Of a stretch of 64,000 nucleotides of DNA, positions 45,817 through 57,742 are shown piece after piece. Numbering within the stretch: the first letter of the stretch is position 1; each line of letters starts with the position of its first letter. The stretch comes from Leclercia adecarboxylata (GTDB taxonomy: Bacteria; Pseudomonadota; Gammaproteobacteria; Enterobacterales; Enterobacteriaceae), in contig LR590464.1 of NCBI GenBank assembly GCA_901472455.1, positions 1,302,001 to 1,366,000 on the forward strand, given 5' to 3'. A program made the position numbers and the translations under genes. Under the pieces are notes generated by a model, which was not told the origin of the DNA, did no database searches, and worked only from the letters and a program-made list of their open reading frames with translations.

Positions 45817-46636
45817 TTACACCAGATGGGTATAGATAAACTGAGCGATGCTGTCGGTTGTGTTGTCACCAATCACGATATTGGCGCGCGCTTTCACCGC
45901 GTCGTCAGCGTTGCCATCGCCACCCCGGTACCCGCTGCTTCGAGCATACTGATATCATTGTAGTTATCGCCAAAAGCAATCACATCCTTCATTGATCCGC
46001 CGATGGATTCGACATACTGCGCCAGGCGCTTGCCCTTGCTGTTGCCTTTGCGGGCGATATCCACCTGATCGTGCCAGGACCATTCGCACTCCAGCCCAAG
46101 CGTCTGCTCGACATGTTTTGCGAAAGTATTCAGTTTTACCGTGTCTTCACCGGTCAGGGCGAATTTCCAGATGGCGTTAACCTCCCGGGCTGCCTGCGCC
46201 AGCGACGGCACCTGGGTGAACACCGGACGCTGCGCTTCCGGCAGCGACAGCGCCCAGTTGCTGGTGCGAATAACGTGGCCGGTCGGGCGCTCGTACATCA
46301 TCGCGTCGTCAACATACATCAGGCCGTGAATGTCATGTTCATCGAGCAGATCAATCAATTGCAGCGCGTGCGTAACCGGTAAAGGATCGGCTTCCAGAAC
46401 CTTTTTTAGCTTGATAATCATACAAATAAGTGCCATTACAACAAATTGCAGGTGTATCTAACGCCAGTGCCTGATAAAAAGGATGAATAGCAACGTGATG
46501 TCGACCCGTCACTATGAGGAGTTGATATCCCACCTCCTGGGCGCGCTTCAGGGCGTCGAGGGAAGAGGGGAGCAGGGTTTTTTTGCGGGGTTAATAGCGT
46601 ACCGTCTAAATCCAGTGCAATCACACGCGAGGTCAT
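45817..46636 (-). CDS. ybhA: HAD-family phosphatase (pyridoxal phosphatase YbhA)
   Basis: Cof-type HAD hydrolase; the E. coli protein dephosphorylates pyridoxal phosphate and sugar phosphates. Motif I DLDGTLLTP lies near residue 9, motif II region is VTGRHHVAI, and motif IV is AFGDNYNDISMLEAAG. Three or more single-base errors break it, near 45912, 46402 and 46580. The corrected reading starts MTSRVIALD at 46636 and ends FIYTHLV-stop at 45817, about 272 residues. Confidence 0.9.
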
Positions 46637-46789
46637 TTGATATTCCGGGTTAATGTTGAAATGGCAGAATGAGCAGATGGTACACCGCACAACTAACGCT
46701 GCAAAATTCCTGATTAAAATTCAGCATTCACCGTTAAAAAAGACTATCCTGGTACATTACTTTTACGCGCAGTGAGGAAAGGAGCATTC

Positions 46790-47785
46790 ATGAAACAAAC
46801 CGTTTATACCGCCAGTCCTGAAAGCCAGCAGATCCATGTCTGGCGTCTGAATCCGAAGGCACACTCACCCTGGTACAGGGTCGTCGATGTTCCCGGCCAG
46901 GTTCAGCCGATGGTGATCAGCCCGGATAAACGTTTCCTGTATGTGGGCGTGCGCCCGGAATTCCGTGTGCTTGCGTACCGTATCTCTCCTGACGATGGCG
47001 CTCTGACCTGGACGGCCGAAGCCGCCCTGCCGGGTAGCCCAACTCATATCTCAACCGATCTGCAAGGTCGCTTTATCTTTAGCGGCTCCTACAATGCCGG
47101 TTGCGTTAGCGTGACCCGCCTGGATGACGGCATTCCGACCGAGACCGTAGAGGTGGTTGAAGGTCTGGAAGGTTGCCACTCAGCCAACATCTCCCCGGAT
47201 AACCGCACCCTGTGGGTACCGGCGCTGAAACAGGATCGTATCTGCCTGTTTACTCTTGGCGAGGACGGCAAGCTGGCGGCGCAAATGCCTGCGGAAGTGA
47301 CCACTGTAGAAGGCGCTGGCCCGCGTCACATGGTCTTCCACCCGAATCAGCAGTACGCCTACGTCGTGAATGAGCTGAACTGCTCTGTGGACGTCTGGGC
47401 GCTGCGCGATCCGCACGGCAACATCGAGTGTGTGCAGACCCTGGACATGATGCCGACGGACTTCACCGATACGCGCTGGGGTGCGGATATTCACATCACC
47501 CCTGACGGACGCCACCTCTATACCTGCGATCGTACTTCAAGCCTGATCACCATCTTCAGCATCTCTGAAGACGGCAGCGTGCTGGCAATCGAAGGCTTCC
47601 AGCCAACCGAGACCCAGCCGCGCGGCTTTAACGTCGATCACAGCGGTAAATTCCTGATTGCGGCGGGACAGAAATCGCACCATATCGCCCTGTATGAGAT
47701 TCAGGGCGAGCAGGGCCTGCTGGAAGAGAAGGGACGTTATGCTGTCGGCCAGGGGCCAATGTGGGTGGTGGTTAACGCGCACTAA
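46790..47785 (+). CDS. pgl: 6-phosphogluconolactonase
   Basis: Seven-bladed beta-propeller lactonase of the pentose phosphate pathway (formerly YbhE). The start [21 protein letters not shown] follows AAAGGAGC. Blades show [32 protein letters not shown] and [16 protein letters not shown]. The whole is one open frame of 331 residues, but about nine residues near positions 23-31 do not fit the family. A compensating insertion/deletion pair at about 46853-46880 probably explains this. Confidence 0.93.
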   Translation: MKQTVYTASPESQQIHVWRLNPKAHSPWYRVVDVPGQVQPMVISPDKRFLYVGVRPEFRVLAYRISPDDGALTWTAEAALPGSPTHISTDLQGRFIFSGSYNAGCVSVTRLDDGIPTETVEVVEGLEGCHSANISPDNRTLWVPALKQDRICLFTLGEDGKLAAQMPAEVTTVEGAGPRHMVFHPNQQYAYVVNELNCSVDVWALRDPHGNIECVQTLDMMPTDFTDTRWGADIHITPDGRHLYTCDRTSSLITIFSISEDGSVLAIEGFQPTETQPRGFNVDHSGKFLIAAGQKSHHIALYEIQGEQGLLEEKGRYAVGQGPMWVVVNAH

Positions 47786-47798
47786 GGCCGATAAAATA

Positions 47799-47827
47799 AA
47801 AAACCTCGCCAATGCGAGGTTTTTTTA
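47799..47827 (+). terminator. Terminator after pgl
   Basis: AAAAAACCTCGCCAATGCGAGGTTTTTTT: seven-base stem with long flanking A and T tracts. Confidence 0.92.
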
Positions 47828-47971
47828 TGCCCGGAGGTAACCGGGTGAGCACACCGAAAACATCAACCCCACTATTAATCCCGAGCTGATGCGCTATAAG
47901 CAGGATTGCTGTTTTGCAACGGCTGGATGCGTATCTGAGGCGCGGTGCCTGACGTGCCCAGCCGCAGCAAT

Positions 47972-47992
47972 AAGGAGGAGTCACTCCCCCTT
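47972..47992 (-). terminator. Possible terminator of ybhC
   Basis: AAGGAGGAG-TCA-CTCCCCCTT is an imperfect stem 13 bases past the ybhC stop with no clear T-run. Weak call. Confidence 0.35.
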
Positions 47993-48004
47993 GTTACCAG
48001 AATC

Positions 48005-49288
48005 TTACTGCTTTGGTTCGGCGATAACTTTGCTGCCTACACCGCGGTTGTTGTATTCCCACATGCGGTTGAAGTTAGCGTCGTTAAGGTTACGCTGCAC
48101 GTTGCCTTTATCATCTACCGCACCGGTGTTACCCGCATACGGACGCTGAGAAATCGCGGCGTTGCCCCAGGGTTTTGCCATATTAAAGCCTTCGTTGATC
48201 ACGCTGTCGCGGATCACCACCTGGCCGTTAGAGGCAGAATCGACATCCAGCGAGCGGCCCAGTTGCGCCACACCATCACCCATCGCGTTAAAGCGGCTGT
48301 TTACCGCCAGGAAACCGTAGAACATGTTCGACAGGGTAGCCGGTGCGAAGACATAGCCTTCCTGCTGCGTACGGCTGTTCATCACGCGGAAATCGGTATT
48401 ATCAAACACCACCGCACCGCGACCTGAAACAATATCCACATCGCCTTCGATGTAGCTGTTAGTCACCAGGGTGCGAGTGATGCGGTTGTTTTTCAGGGTA
48501 TTCTCGACACCGCTGTTGGTGACGAAGAAGGTGTTCTGACGACCCAGAATATTCACCTTGTCGATCTGCACCTGATCGCCATCGCTGCGCAGGGCTACCG
48601 CCTGGTGGTTTCCGGCATCGACGCTGTCACCCAGATTGTTTTCAATCGTCAGGTTCTGCAGCTGCAGGCCGTTGTTCTGCGACCAGAAGACCGCGGAACA
48701 CATCACGCCGATGGTGGCGCTTTGCTTGCTCTGGCAACGGTCAAACATGTACCAGGCTGGTTTGCCAGGCATGTATTTACCGCCCGGGTTAACCAGACGA
48801 CGCCAGGTGGTGGTATCGATTTCGGAGTCGATCGCCAGACCGATTTTCACATCAATGGGTTTTTCGCCCGTACCGTACAGGGTCACGCTGCCTGGCGCGG
48901 CAGGTACATACACCGTCCCTTCGTATTCGCCGGGTAAAATGGCGATGTACTGGCGGGAGCTGCTGTGCTTAGCAATGGCTGCATCGACGGCCGCCTGGAT
49001 AGTGGTATGCGTAACGCCCTGGGTTCCCGCCGGGCCAACTACGAAGTTTGGCTGTGCAGGCAGGCGAATGGCATAAGGACTCCACGGCGCCGCGTTCGGA
49101 TCCATGGCCGTGAAGTAGCGGGCCTGCTGGAAGTTTTTCGCTTCATCAGCGGAAAGGATCGGGCGGGAAGCCGTGCCTGGCGCAGCCTGCTCTGAAGGCA
49201 GTTGATCCGGCGGCGTAGAGCTGCACGCAGACAACGTCACGCCAAATGCGAGGGCCAGCGCCAGACGAGAAATCCTGGAAATGTTCAA
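48005..49288 (-). CDS. ybhC: Outer-membrane lipoprotein YbhC, pectinesterase-like
   Basis: Lipoprotein of the pectin methylesterase (CE8) fold. In E. coli it lacks clear pectinesterase activity and has been annotated as an acyl-CoA thioesterase. Signal peptide with lipobox LSAC (Cys22). The right-handed beta-helix shows TIQAAVDAAI, AILPGEYEGTVYV, the catalytic-type QAVALRSDGD and SYIEGDVDIVSGRGAVVFD. 427 residues, intact. It marks the left edge of the hut insertion. Confidence 0.93.
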   Translation of the reverse strand: MNISRISRLALALAFGVTLSACSSTPPDQLPSEQAAPGTASRPILSADEAKNFQQARYFTAMDPNAAPWSPYAIRLPAQPNFVVGPAGTQGVTHTTIQAAVDAAIAKHSSSRQYIAILPGEYEGTVYVPAAPGSVTLYGTGEKPIDVKIGLAIDSEIDTTTWRRLVNPGGKYMPGKPAWYMFDRCQSKQSATIGVMCSAVFWSQNNGLQLQNLTIENNLGDSVDAGNHQAVALRSDGDQVQIDKVNILGRQNTFFVTNSGVENTLKNNRITRTLVTNSYIEGDVDIVSGRGAVVFDNTDFRVMNSRTQQEGYVFAPATLSNMFYGFLAVNSRFNAMGDGVAQLGRSLDVDSASNGQVVIRDSVINEGFNMAKPWGNAAISQRPYAGNTGAVDDKGNVQRNLNDANFNRMWEYNNRGVGSKVIAEPKQ

Positions 49289-49511
49289 GGGAAGCTCCTG
49301 CTAAGCATATCAATAGGGGGATAACTGAAATAGCCTGCTTTTTTATACTAAGTTGAGCGAAACGGGAAGATGAAAAGGCAAAAAGTTACTTTTTCTTCCC
49401 ACGCTTAGCGGGAAAGTTGTCACAAATAAATAACAATTTCGGTAAAGGCGATTGACAGGCCGCCGGGAATGAAAATAAATGTCTATACAACTCATGACAA
49501 GCGGAAGCCCG
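49289..49511 (+). promoter_or_regulatory. ybhC-hutI intergenic region
   Basis: 223 A/T-rich bases with divergent promoters expected. TGTCTATACAA at 49480-49490 shares its core with the palindrome before hutU and is a probable HutC operator. An in-frame ATG at 49479 sits inside that site, which is why I do not use it as the hutI start. Confidence 0.6.
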
Positions 49512-50735
49512 ATGCTGCAACTTCATCCCGACGACGTAATCTGGCGTAACCTGCGCCTCGCGACCCTGGATCCTGCCCACGGCACAGCCTATGGCCTGCT
49601 GGAGAATCGGGCGTTAATTGTGCGCGGTGAGACCATCCTGGCGATCGTGCCTGAATCTGACCTGCCTGCGGATCTGCCCAACGCCCACGATTTACAGGGC
49701 CGGCTGGTCACGCCGGGCCTGATCGACTGCCACACCCATCTGGTGTTCGGCGGCGATCGCGCCGCCGAGTGGGAGCAGCGGCTGAACGGCGTCTCCTATC
49801 AGACCATCAGCGCCCAGGGCGGTGGGATTAACGCCACGGTGACCGCCACCCGGAACAGCACGCCAGAGCAGCTTGAGCAGCTGGCGCAGCAGCGTTTACA
49901 GCGCCTGATGCGCGAAGGCGTCACCACCCTCGAAATCAAATCCGGTTATGGCCTGAACGACGAAACGGAAGAGAAGATGCTACGCGTGGTCCAGCGTCTG
50001 GCGCATACCCATCCCATTGAGATCAGCCCGACGTTGCTGGCCGCTCACGCGGTGCCGAAAGAGTACCGCCAGGATCCCGATGCTTATTATAGACCATGTT
50101 TGTCAGCACACCCTGCCGCAGCTGTGGGAGAAAGGGCTTTTCGAAGCGTGGATGTGTTTTGCGAGAATGTCGGCTTTACTCCAGCACAGAGCGAGCGGGT
50201 GTTTCAGGCGGCACAGGCCCGGGGGATCCCGATAAAAGGCCACGTCGAACAGCTCTCGAACCTCGGCGGCACCGCGTTAGTGAGCCGTTACAAGGGGCTT
50301 TCTGCCGATCACATTGAATATCTCGATGAAGCCGGGGTGAGCGCGATGTCCCGAAGCGGCACCGTGGCGGTGCTGCTGCCCGGTGCTTTCTATTTCTTAC
50401 AGGAGCGCCAGCGTCCGCCGGTTGCGCTGTTGCGCCAGCAGGGGGTGCCGATGGCCGTCGCCACCGATTACAACCCTGGCACCAGCCCGTTTGCCAGCCT
50501 GCATCTGGCGATGAACATGGCCTGCGTCCAGTTTGGTCTGACCCCGGAAGAGGCGTGGGCAGGGGTGACCCGGCACGCCGCACAGGCGCTCGGTCGCGGC
50601 GAAACGCACGGCCAGCTGAAGGCCGGGTTTGTCGCCGATCTGGCGATCTGGGATGCGAAAAGCCCGGTGGAGATGGTGTATGAGCCGGGGCGTAACCCGC
50701 TTTATCAGCGCGTATTCAGAGGAAAAGTACAATGA
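49512..50735 (+). CDS. hutI: Imidazolonepropionase
   Basis: Third enzyme of histidine degradation, hydrolysing imidazolonepropionate to formiminoglutamate. Amidohydrolase metal motif [10 protein letters not shown], then [33 protein letters not shown] and [11 protein letters not shown] use the ATG at 49512 ([13 protein letters not shown]). The open frame spans the whole gene, but residues about 193-213 are scrambled by a compensating pair near 50092 and 50143; [19 protein letters not shown] appears in another frame. About 407 residues. It overlaps hutG by four bases. Confidence 0.93.
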   Translation: MLQLHPDDVIWRNLRLATLDPAHGTAYGLLENRALIVRGETILAIVPESDLPADLPNAHDLQGRLVTPGLIDCHTHLVFGGDRAAEWEQRLNGVSYQTISAQGGGINATVTATRNSTPEQLEQLAQQRLQRLMREGVTTLEIKSGYGLNDETEEKMLRVVQRLAHTHPIEISPTLLAAHAVPKEYRQDPDAYYRPCLSAHPAAAVGERAFRSVDVFCENVGFTPAQSERVFQAAQARGIPIKGHVEQLSNLGGTALVSRYKGLSADHIEYLDEAGVSAMSRSGTVAVLLPGAFYFLQERQRPPVALLRQQGVPMAVATDYNPGTSPFASLHLAMNMACVQFGLTPEEAWAGVTRHAAQALGRGETHGQLKAGFVADLAIWDAKSPVEMVYEPGRNPLYQRVFRGKVQ

Positions 50736-51669
50736 GTGTGTGGCAGCCCGTTTCACCTGACATCTGGCAGGGGCGCGACGACCGTCACGAGGCCAGCAAT
50801 GCCCTGCGCCTGTTCCAGACCGTACGGCAAAGCGACACGCAGCAGCCTTCCGGCGACGGCATCGCCCTGATCGGCTTCGCCTGTGACGAAGGGGTGAGAC
50901 GCAATCAGGGCCGGACCGGCGCCGCACAGGCCCCGGATACGTTACGCCGGGCGCTGGGGAATATGGCCAGCCATGAGGGCCATGAGCGGCTGACCGACAT
51001 GGGCAATATTCGCGTTGAAGGGGAGGCGCTGGAGGCCGCCCAGCAGGCACTGAGTGAGACGGTGACGCCTGTCAGCAGGCGGGAATGCGCACCCTGGTGT
51101 TCGGCGGCGGGCATGAAACCGCCTGGGCGCATGGCCGGGGCGTGCTGGATGCCTTTCCCGGCGAGCGGGTAGTGATTATCAACCTGGATGCGCACCTCGA
51201 TCTGCGAAACGCCAGCCAGGCCACCTCCGGGACACCCTTCCGCCAGCTGGCGCTGTACTGCGCCGAACAGCAGCGTGAGTTTCACTATGCCTGCCTGGGG
51301 GTTAGCCGGGCGGCAAATACCCGGGCACTCTGGGATGAGGCGGCCCGTCTTAACGTCACCCTGGTCGAGGATCTCGACTTCCCGCAGCAGGCGTTACGGG
51401 TAGTTGAGAACATCCTGAACGAGGCGGATCGGGTCTATCTCACCATCGACCTTGACGTGATGCCGACCGGGGAGATGCCCGCCGTGTCCGCGCCTGCTGC
51501 GCTGGGCGTTCCCGCCCGGGATCTGCTGCCGGTCATTGAGCGGGTCTGCCGCAGCGGCAAACTGCAGGCGGCCGATCTGGTAGAGTTCAGCCCCGGTTTC
51601 GACCGCGACGGTCAGGGTGCGAAGCTCGCCGCGCGGCTTGCCTGGCAAATAGCTCACTGGTGGGCATAA
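50732..51669 (+). CDS. hutG: Formimidoylglutamase
   Basis: Manganese enzyme of the arginase/ureohydrolase fold that releases formamide and glutamate, ending the histidine pathway. Metal-site motifs are [19 protein letters not shown] and TIDLDVMP. One missing base near 51068 separates the first 110 residues from the rest (ETV then [14 protein letters not shown]). Corrected length is about 312 residues. It starts in the ATGA overlap with hutI. Confidence 0.93.
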
Positions 51670-51713
51670 AGGCTGTATATACTCGACTTTTTCTTCCGGC
51701 TTAAGGAATTGCT

Positions 51714-52448
51714 ATGTTTTCTCGCGCCCCGCAGCAGCAGGCCAATACGCCAGCCCCTTTCTATGAAAAGGTAAAACAGGCGATCAGCCATCAGATCGCC
51801 ACCGGCGTCTGGCGTCCGCACGATCGCATCCCGTCTGAAGCCGAGCTGGTGGCGCAGTTCGGCTTTAGCCGGATGACCATTAACCGCGCGCTGCGGGAGC
51901 TAACCGATGAGGGGCTGCTGGTGCGTCTGCAGGGGGTCGGCACGTTTGTGGCCGAGCCGAAGGGGCAGTCGGCGCTGTTTGAGATCCGCAGCATTGCCGA
52001 TGAGATCGCCTCCCGCAACCATCAGCACCGTTGTGAGGTATTGCTCCTCGAAGAGACGCAGGCCAACGCCGTGCAGGCCGTGGCGCTGAATGTTAAAGAG
52101 GGCACGCTGATCTTCCACTCCCTGATGCTGCACTACGAAAACGACGTGCCGGTCCAGATAGAAGATCGCTGTGTAAACGCTACGCTGGTGCCGGACTATC
52201 TGCAACAGGACTACACCGTCACCACGCCTCATGCCTGGCTGTCGCAGGTTGCGCCGCTCACGGAAGGGGAGCATATCGTTGAAGCGGTACGCGCCACGCC
52301 GCAGGAGTGCGAGCTGCTGCGCATTAAAGAGCACGATCCCTGCCTGCTGATCCACCGCCGCACCTGGTCAGCCTCGCACATCGTTTCCCACGCCAGATTG
52401 CTGTTCCCGGGCAACCGCTACCGGCTGCAGGGCCATTTCATGTCATAA
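51714..52448 (+). CDS. hutC: Histidine utilisation repressor
   Basis: GntR-family regulator that leaves DNA when urocanate accumulates. Winged helix-turn-helix at about residues 17-85 (IPSEAELVAQFGFSRMTINRALRELTDEG), then a UTRA domain ending FPGNRYRLQGHF. 244 residues, intact. It lies between hutIG and hutUH, so it probably controls both and itself. Confidence 0.94.
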   Translation: MFSRAPQQQANTPAPFYEKVKQAISHQIATGVWRPHDRIPSEAELVAQFGFSRMTINRALRELTDEGLLVRLQGVGTFVAEPKGQSALFEIRSIADEIASRNHQHRCEVLLLEETQANAVQAVALNVKEGTLIFHSLMLHYENDVPVQIEDRCVNATLVPDYLQQDYTVTTPHAWLSQVAPLTEGEHIVEAVRATPQECELLRIKEHDPCLLIHRRTWSASHIVSHARLLFPGNRYRLQGHFMS

Positions 52449-52474
52449 GCCAAAAGCGTGATTGCTGACGCAAT

Positions 52475-52489
52475 ATAACAAAAATGTAT
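52475..52489. promoter_or_regulatory. NAC-type activator site upstream of hutU
   Basis: ATAACAAAAATGTAT fits the NAC pattern ATA-N9-TAT and resembles the site known before Klebsiella hutUH. This would put hutUH under nitrogen-limitation control. NAC itself is outside the window. Confidence 0.6.
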
Positions 52490-52518
52490 CGTAATTGTTA
52501 AAACCAGCCTTGTGTGCA

Positions 52519-52532
52519 CTTGTCTATACAAG
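52519..52532. promoter_or_regulatory. HutC operator upstream of hutU
   Basis: CTTGTCTATACAAG is a palindrome with perfect five-base arms in the hutU promoter region and shares TGTCTATACAA with the hutI upstream site. Confidence 0.75.
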
Positions 52533-52573
52533 TATATCTTACTGTATATTCTGTCCCCAATGAGGAGCACACA

Positions 52574-54257
52574 ATGTCGTCAGGTAAGTATCGCCAGCAA
52601 GAGATCCGCGCCCCCCGTGGCACCACGTTAAATGCCAAAAGCTGGCTCACCGAAGCCCCCGCTGCGCATGTTAATGAACAACCTCGATCCCGACGTGGCG
52701 GAAAATCCTCACGAGCTGGTGGTGTATGGCGGGATTGGCCGCGCGGCGCGTAACTGGGCCTGTTATGACGCGATAGTTGCCGCCCTCACCGAACTGGAAA
52801 ACGACGAAACCCTGCTGGTGCAATCCGGCAAACCGGTCGGCGTATTCAAAACCCACGAAAACGCTCCGCGCGTGCTGATCGCCAACTCCAACCTGGTGCC
52901 GCACTGGGCGACCTGGGAACACTTCAACGAGCTGGATGCGAAGGGGCTGGCAATGTATGGCCAGATGACCGCGGGCAGCTGGATCTACATCGGCAGCCAG
53001 GGCATCGTCCAGGGCACCTACGAGACCTTTGTCGAAGCGGGCCGCCAGCACTATAACGGCTCCCTGAAAGGACGTTGGGTACTGACTGCAGGCTTAGGCG
53101 GGATGGGTGGCGCACAGCCGCTGGCAGCGACCCTGGCAGGTGCCTGCTCCCTGAATATTGAGTGCCAGCAGAGCCGCATCGATTTCGTCTGCGTACCCGT
53201 TACGTCGATGAGCAGGCCGACTCGCTGGATGACGCCCTCGCACGTATCAATAAATACACCCAGCAAGGCAAAGCGGTCTCGATTGCCCTGTGTGGCAACG
53301 CCGCCGATATCGTGCCGGAACTGGTGGCGCGCGGCGTACGCCCAGACCTGGTCACCGACCAGACCAGCGCCCACGATCCGCTGCACGGCTACCTGCCAAA
53401 AGGCTGGAGCTGGGAAGAGTATCAGCAGAAAGCCCAGCAGGATCCTGAAGGCACCGTTCTGGCGGCGAAGCGTTCGATGGCCGAGCACGTCAGCGCGATG
53501 CTGGCCTTCAGCCAGCAGGGCGTGCCCACTTTCGATTACGGCAACAACATTCGCCAGATGGCGAAAGAGATGGGTGTGACCAACGCCTTCGATTTCCCGG
53601 GCTTTGTCCCTGCCTACATCCGTCCGCTGTTCTGCCGCGGCATCGGCCCGTTCCGCTGGGTGGCGCTCTCAGGCGACCCGGAAGATATCTACAAAACTGA
53701 CGCCAAAGTGAAAGAGATCGTCGCCGATGATGAGCACCTGCATCACTGGCTGGATATGGCCCGCGAGCGCATTAGCTTCCAGGGCTTACCGGCGCGTATC
53801 TGCTGGGTGGGGCTGGAGTGGCGCCAGAAGCTGGCTGGCCTTCAATGAAATGGTTCGTAGCGGGGAAGTCTCCGCGCCGATTGTCATCGGTCGCGACCAT
53901 CTTGATTCCGGCTCGGTTGCCAGCCCGAACCGCGAAACCGAAGCGATGCAGGACGGTTCCGACGCAGTATCCGACTGGCCGCTGCTGAACGCCCTGCTCA
54001 ATACCGCCAGCGGCGCGACCTGGGTCTCGCTGCACCACGGCGGCGGGGTAGGGATGGGCTTCTCCCAACATGCCGGGATGGTGATCGTCTGTGACGGCAC
54101 CGATGAAGCTGCAGCCCGTATTGCCCGCGTTCTGCACAACGATCCGGCGACAGGCGTAATGCGCCATGCTGATGCCGGGTATGACATCGCGATTGATTGC
54201 GCGAAAGAGCAGGGCCTGAACCTGCCGATGATCACCTCCAGAGAAGGAAAGCACTGA
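52574..54257 (+). CDS. hutU: Urocanate hydratase
   Basis: NAD-dependent second enzyme of histidine degradation. Typical segments: [69 protein letters not shown] and [15 protein letters not shown]. Three single-base errors, near 52656 (extra C), 53188 (missing C) and 53832, divide it. Corrected length is about 560 residues. GAGGAG precedes the ATG at 52574. It overlaps hutH by one base. Confidence 0.95.
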
Positions 54258-55776
54258 TGAACGCCTTAACCCTGATCCCCGGTTCACTGACGCTGGCCCA
54301 GCTGCGCCAGGTCTGGCAACAGCCGCTGCAGCTGACGCTTGATGAATCAGCCCACCAGGCGATTAACGACAGCGTGGCCTGCGTGGAAGCGATAGTGGCA
54401 GAGGGGCGCACCGCCTACGGGATCAACACCGGTTTTGGCCTGCTGGCGCAGACGCGTATCGCCACGCACGACCTGGAAAATCTGCAACGTTCGCTGGTGC
54501 TGTCCCATGCGGCGGGCGTCGGCGAGCCGCTGGATGACAACATTGTGCGTCTGATGATGGTGCTGAAAATCAACAGCCTGGCGCGCGGTTTCTCTGGAAT
54601 CCGCCTGAGCGTGATTCAGGCTCTGATCGCGCTGGTCAATGCCGGGGTTTATCCGTGGATCCCGGCCAAGGGTTCGGTCGGCGCGTCCGGCGACCTGGCC
54701 CCGCTGGCGCATATGTCCCTGACCCTGCTCGGCGAGGGCAAAGCCCGTTACCGTGGGGAATGGCTACCGGCCGCCACCGCCTGCAAAAAGCCGGGCTTGC
54801 CCCGGTCACGCTGGCGGCAAAAGAGGGGCTGGCGCTGTTGAACGGCACCCAGGCTTCCACCGCCTTTGCTCTGCGGGGCCTGTTCGAAGCCGAAGATCTG
54901 TTTGCCTCGGCGGTTGTCTGCGGGGCGCTCACCACCGAAGCGGTGCTCGGTTCCCGCCGTCCGTTCGATGCCCGTATTCATGACGTGCGCGGCCAGCGCG
55001 GGCAGATCGACGCCGCGGCGCTGTTCCGTCACGTGCTGACCGATACCAGCGCCATTGCCGAATCGCATCACAACTGCGACAAAGTGCAGGACCCGTACTC
55101 CCTGCGCTGCCAGCCGCAGGTGATGGGTGCCTGCCTGACCCAGATGCGCCAGGTGGCAGAGGTCCTGCTGGTTGAATCCAACGCCGTTTCCGATAACCCG
55201 CTGGTGTTCGCGGCCGAAAACGACGTGGTCTCCGGGGGGAACTTCCACGCCGAACCGGTGGCGATGGCGGCGGATAATCTGGCCCTGGCGATTGCCGAAA
55301 TCGGCGCGCTCTCCGAACGCCGTATCGCGCTGATGATGGATAAACACATGTCGCAACTGCCGCCGTTCCTGGTGCGCAACGGCGGCGTAAACTCCGGGTT
55401 TATGATTGCCCAGGTGACGGCGGCGGCGCTGGCGAGCGAGAACAAAGCCCTGTCGCACCCGCACAGCGTGGACAGCCTGCCGACCTCAGCCAACCAGGAA
55501 GATCATGTCTCGATGGCCCCGGCGGCGGGGCGTCGTTTGTGGGAGATGGCGAGCAATACCCGCGGCGTGCTGGCGGTGGAGTGGCTGGCGGCCTGTCAGG
55601 GCTGCGATCTGCGGGACGGCCTGACCTCCAGCCCGCTGCTGGAGCAGGCGCGGCAGATCCTGCGGGAGCAGGTGGCGCACTATGATGATGACCGCTTCTT
55701 CGCCCCGGATATTGATGCGGCGATGGGGCTGCTGGATAAACGCACTCTGGTGGCGTTATTGCCTCCCGTGCTGTAA
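54257..55776 (+). CDS. hutH: Histidine ammonia-lyase
   Basis: Converts histidine to urocanate and ammonia. The self-forming MIO cofactor triad Ala-Ser-Gly is at 143-145 in [15 protein letters not shown]. Tyr53 region [10 protein letters not shown] and [16 protein letters not shown] (SxxNxDxxQDxYSxR) are present. One missing base near 54779 shifts the frame at residue 174. Corrected length is about 506 residues. Its ATG overlaps the hutU stop (TGATG). Confidence 0.95.
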
Positions 55777-55782
55777 CGGTTT

Positions 55783-55815
55783 GCCCGGAGGCGTTTCGCT
55801 TACCGGGCCTACAAA
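55783..55815. repeat. REP-type palindrome after hutH
   Basis: GCCCGGAGGCGTTTCGCTTACCGGGC followed by CTACAA: a canonical REP unit, here directly before the terminator. Confidence 0.8.
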
Positions 55816-55845
55816 AAAACCGGCTTATTGGCCGGTTTTTTTAGT
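55815..55845. terminator. Terminator between hutH and ybhB
   Basis: AAAAACCGGCTTATTGGCCGGTTTTTTT: CCGG-type stem with A and T runs on both sides, so it can serve both convergent genes. Confidence 0.88.
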
Positions 55846-56321
55846 TAACTGTACATCGCCGTAATCGACGCGCTGCCCAGGGTATGGAAATGGACGTTAA
55901 AGCCCACCATCGCACCGCTCGCCTCTTTATCGACCTCGATTCTCTCCACATCCAGCGCATGCACCGTAAAGATATAGCGATGGGTTTCGCCTTTCGGCGG
56001 AGCCGCGCCGCCATATCCCGGCTTACCAAAATCGGTACGGGTCTCCACCGCGCCATCCGGCAGCGCCACCAGCGAGGAGCCGGAACCCTGCGGTAGCACG
56101 CGGGTATCGGCGGGAATATTGGCGACGATCCAGTGCCACCAGCCCGAGCCGGTAGGCGCATCCGGGTCGTAACAGGTCACGACAAAGCTTTTGGTGCCCG
56201 ATGGCACCTCGTCCCACGCCAGATGCGGAGAGATGTTATCTCCCTCATATCCCATACCGTTAAACACGTGGCGCAGCGGGAGTTTATCGCCGTCTTGCAG
56301 ATCCTGACTGATCAGTTTCAT
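55845..56321 (-). CDS. ybhB: PEBP-family protein YbhB
   Basis: Phosphatidylethanolamine-binding-protein / RKIP-like cytoplasmic protein of unknown physiological role, 158 residues. The anion-binding pocket motifs are SPHLAW, YDPDAPTGSGWWHWIV and THRYIFTVHAL. Intact. Adjacent to bioA in the same direction, as in E. coli. Confidence 0.93.
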   Translation of the reverse strand: MKLISQDLQDGDKLPLRHVFNGMGYEGDNISPHLAWDEVPSGTKSFVVTCYDPDAPTGSGWWHWIVANIPADTRVLPQGSGSSLVALPDGAVETRTDFGKPGYGGAAPPKGETHRYIFTVHALDVERIEVDKEASGAMVGFNVHFHTLGSASITAMYS

Positions 56322-56366
56322 CGTATCTCTCCGTATAAGCCCTGCAAAAAGTGTAATCCTGTGGGC

Positions 56367-57655
<1,289 letters not shown>

Positions 57656-57662
57656 AATCGAC

Positions 57663-57696
57663 TTGTAAACCATTTTGAAAACATTTAGGTTTACAA
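57663..57696. promoter_or_regulatory. bio operator (BirA-biotin site)
   Basis: TTGTAAACC and its exact inverted copy GGTTTACAA enclose 16 bases, the BirA operator geometry, between the divergent bioA and bioBFCD starts. The BirA-biotinyl-AMP dimer would repress both directions. Confidence 0.93.
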
Positions 57697-57742
57697 GCAT
57701 AACCCGAACCCATCCTGAACTAAACCCCTTTGGAGACGCCCC

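Noticed and set aside
49479..49511. Longer N-terminus for HutI from the ATG at 49479
   Set aside because: It overlaps the probable HutC operator, and the extra residues are not typical of the family.
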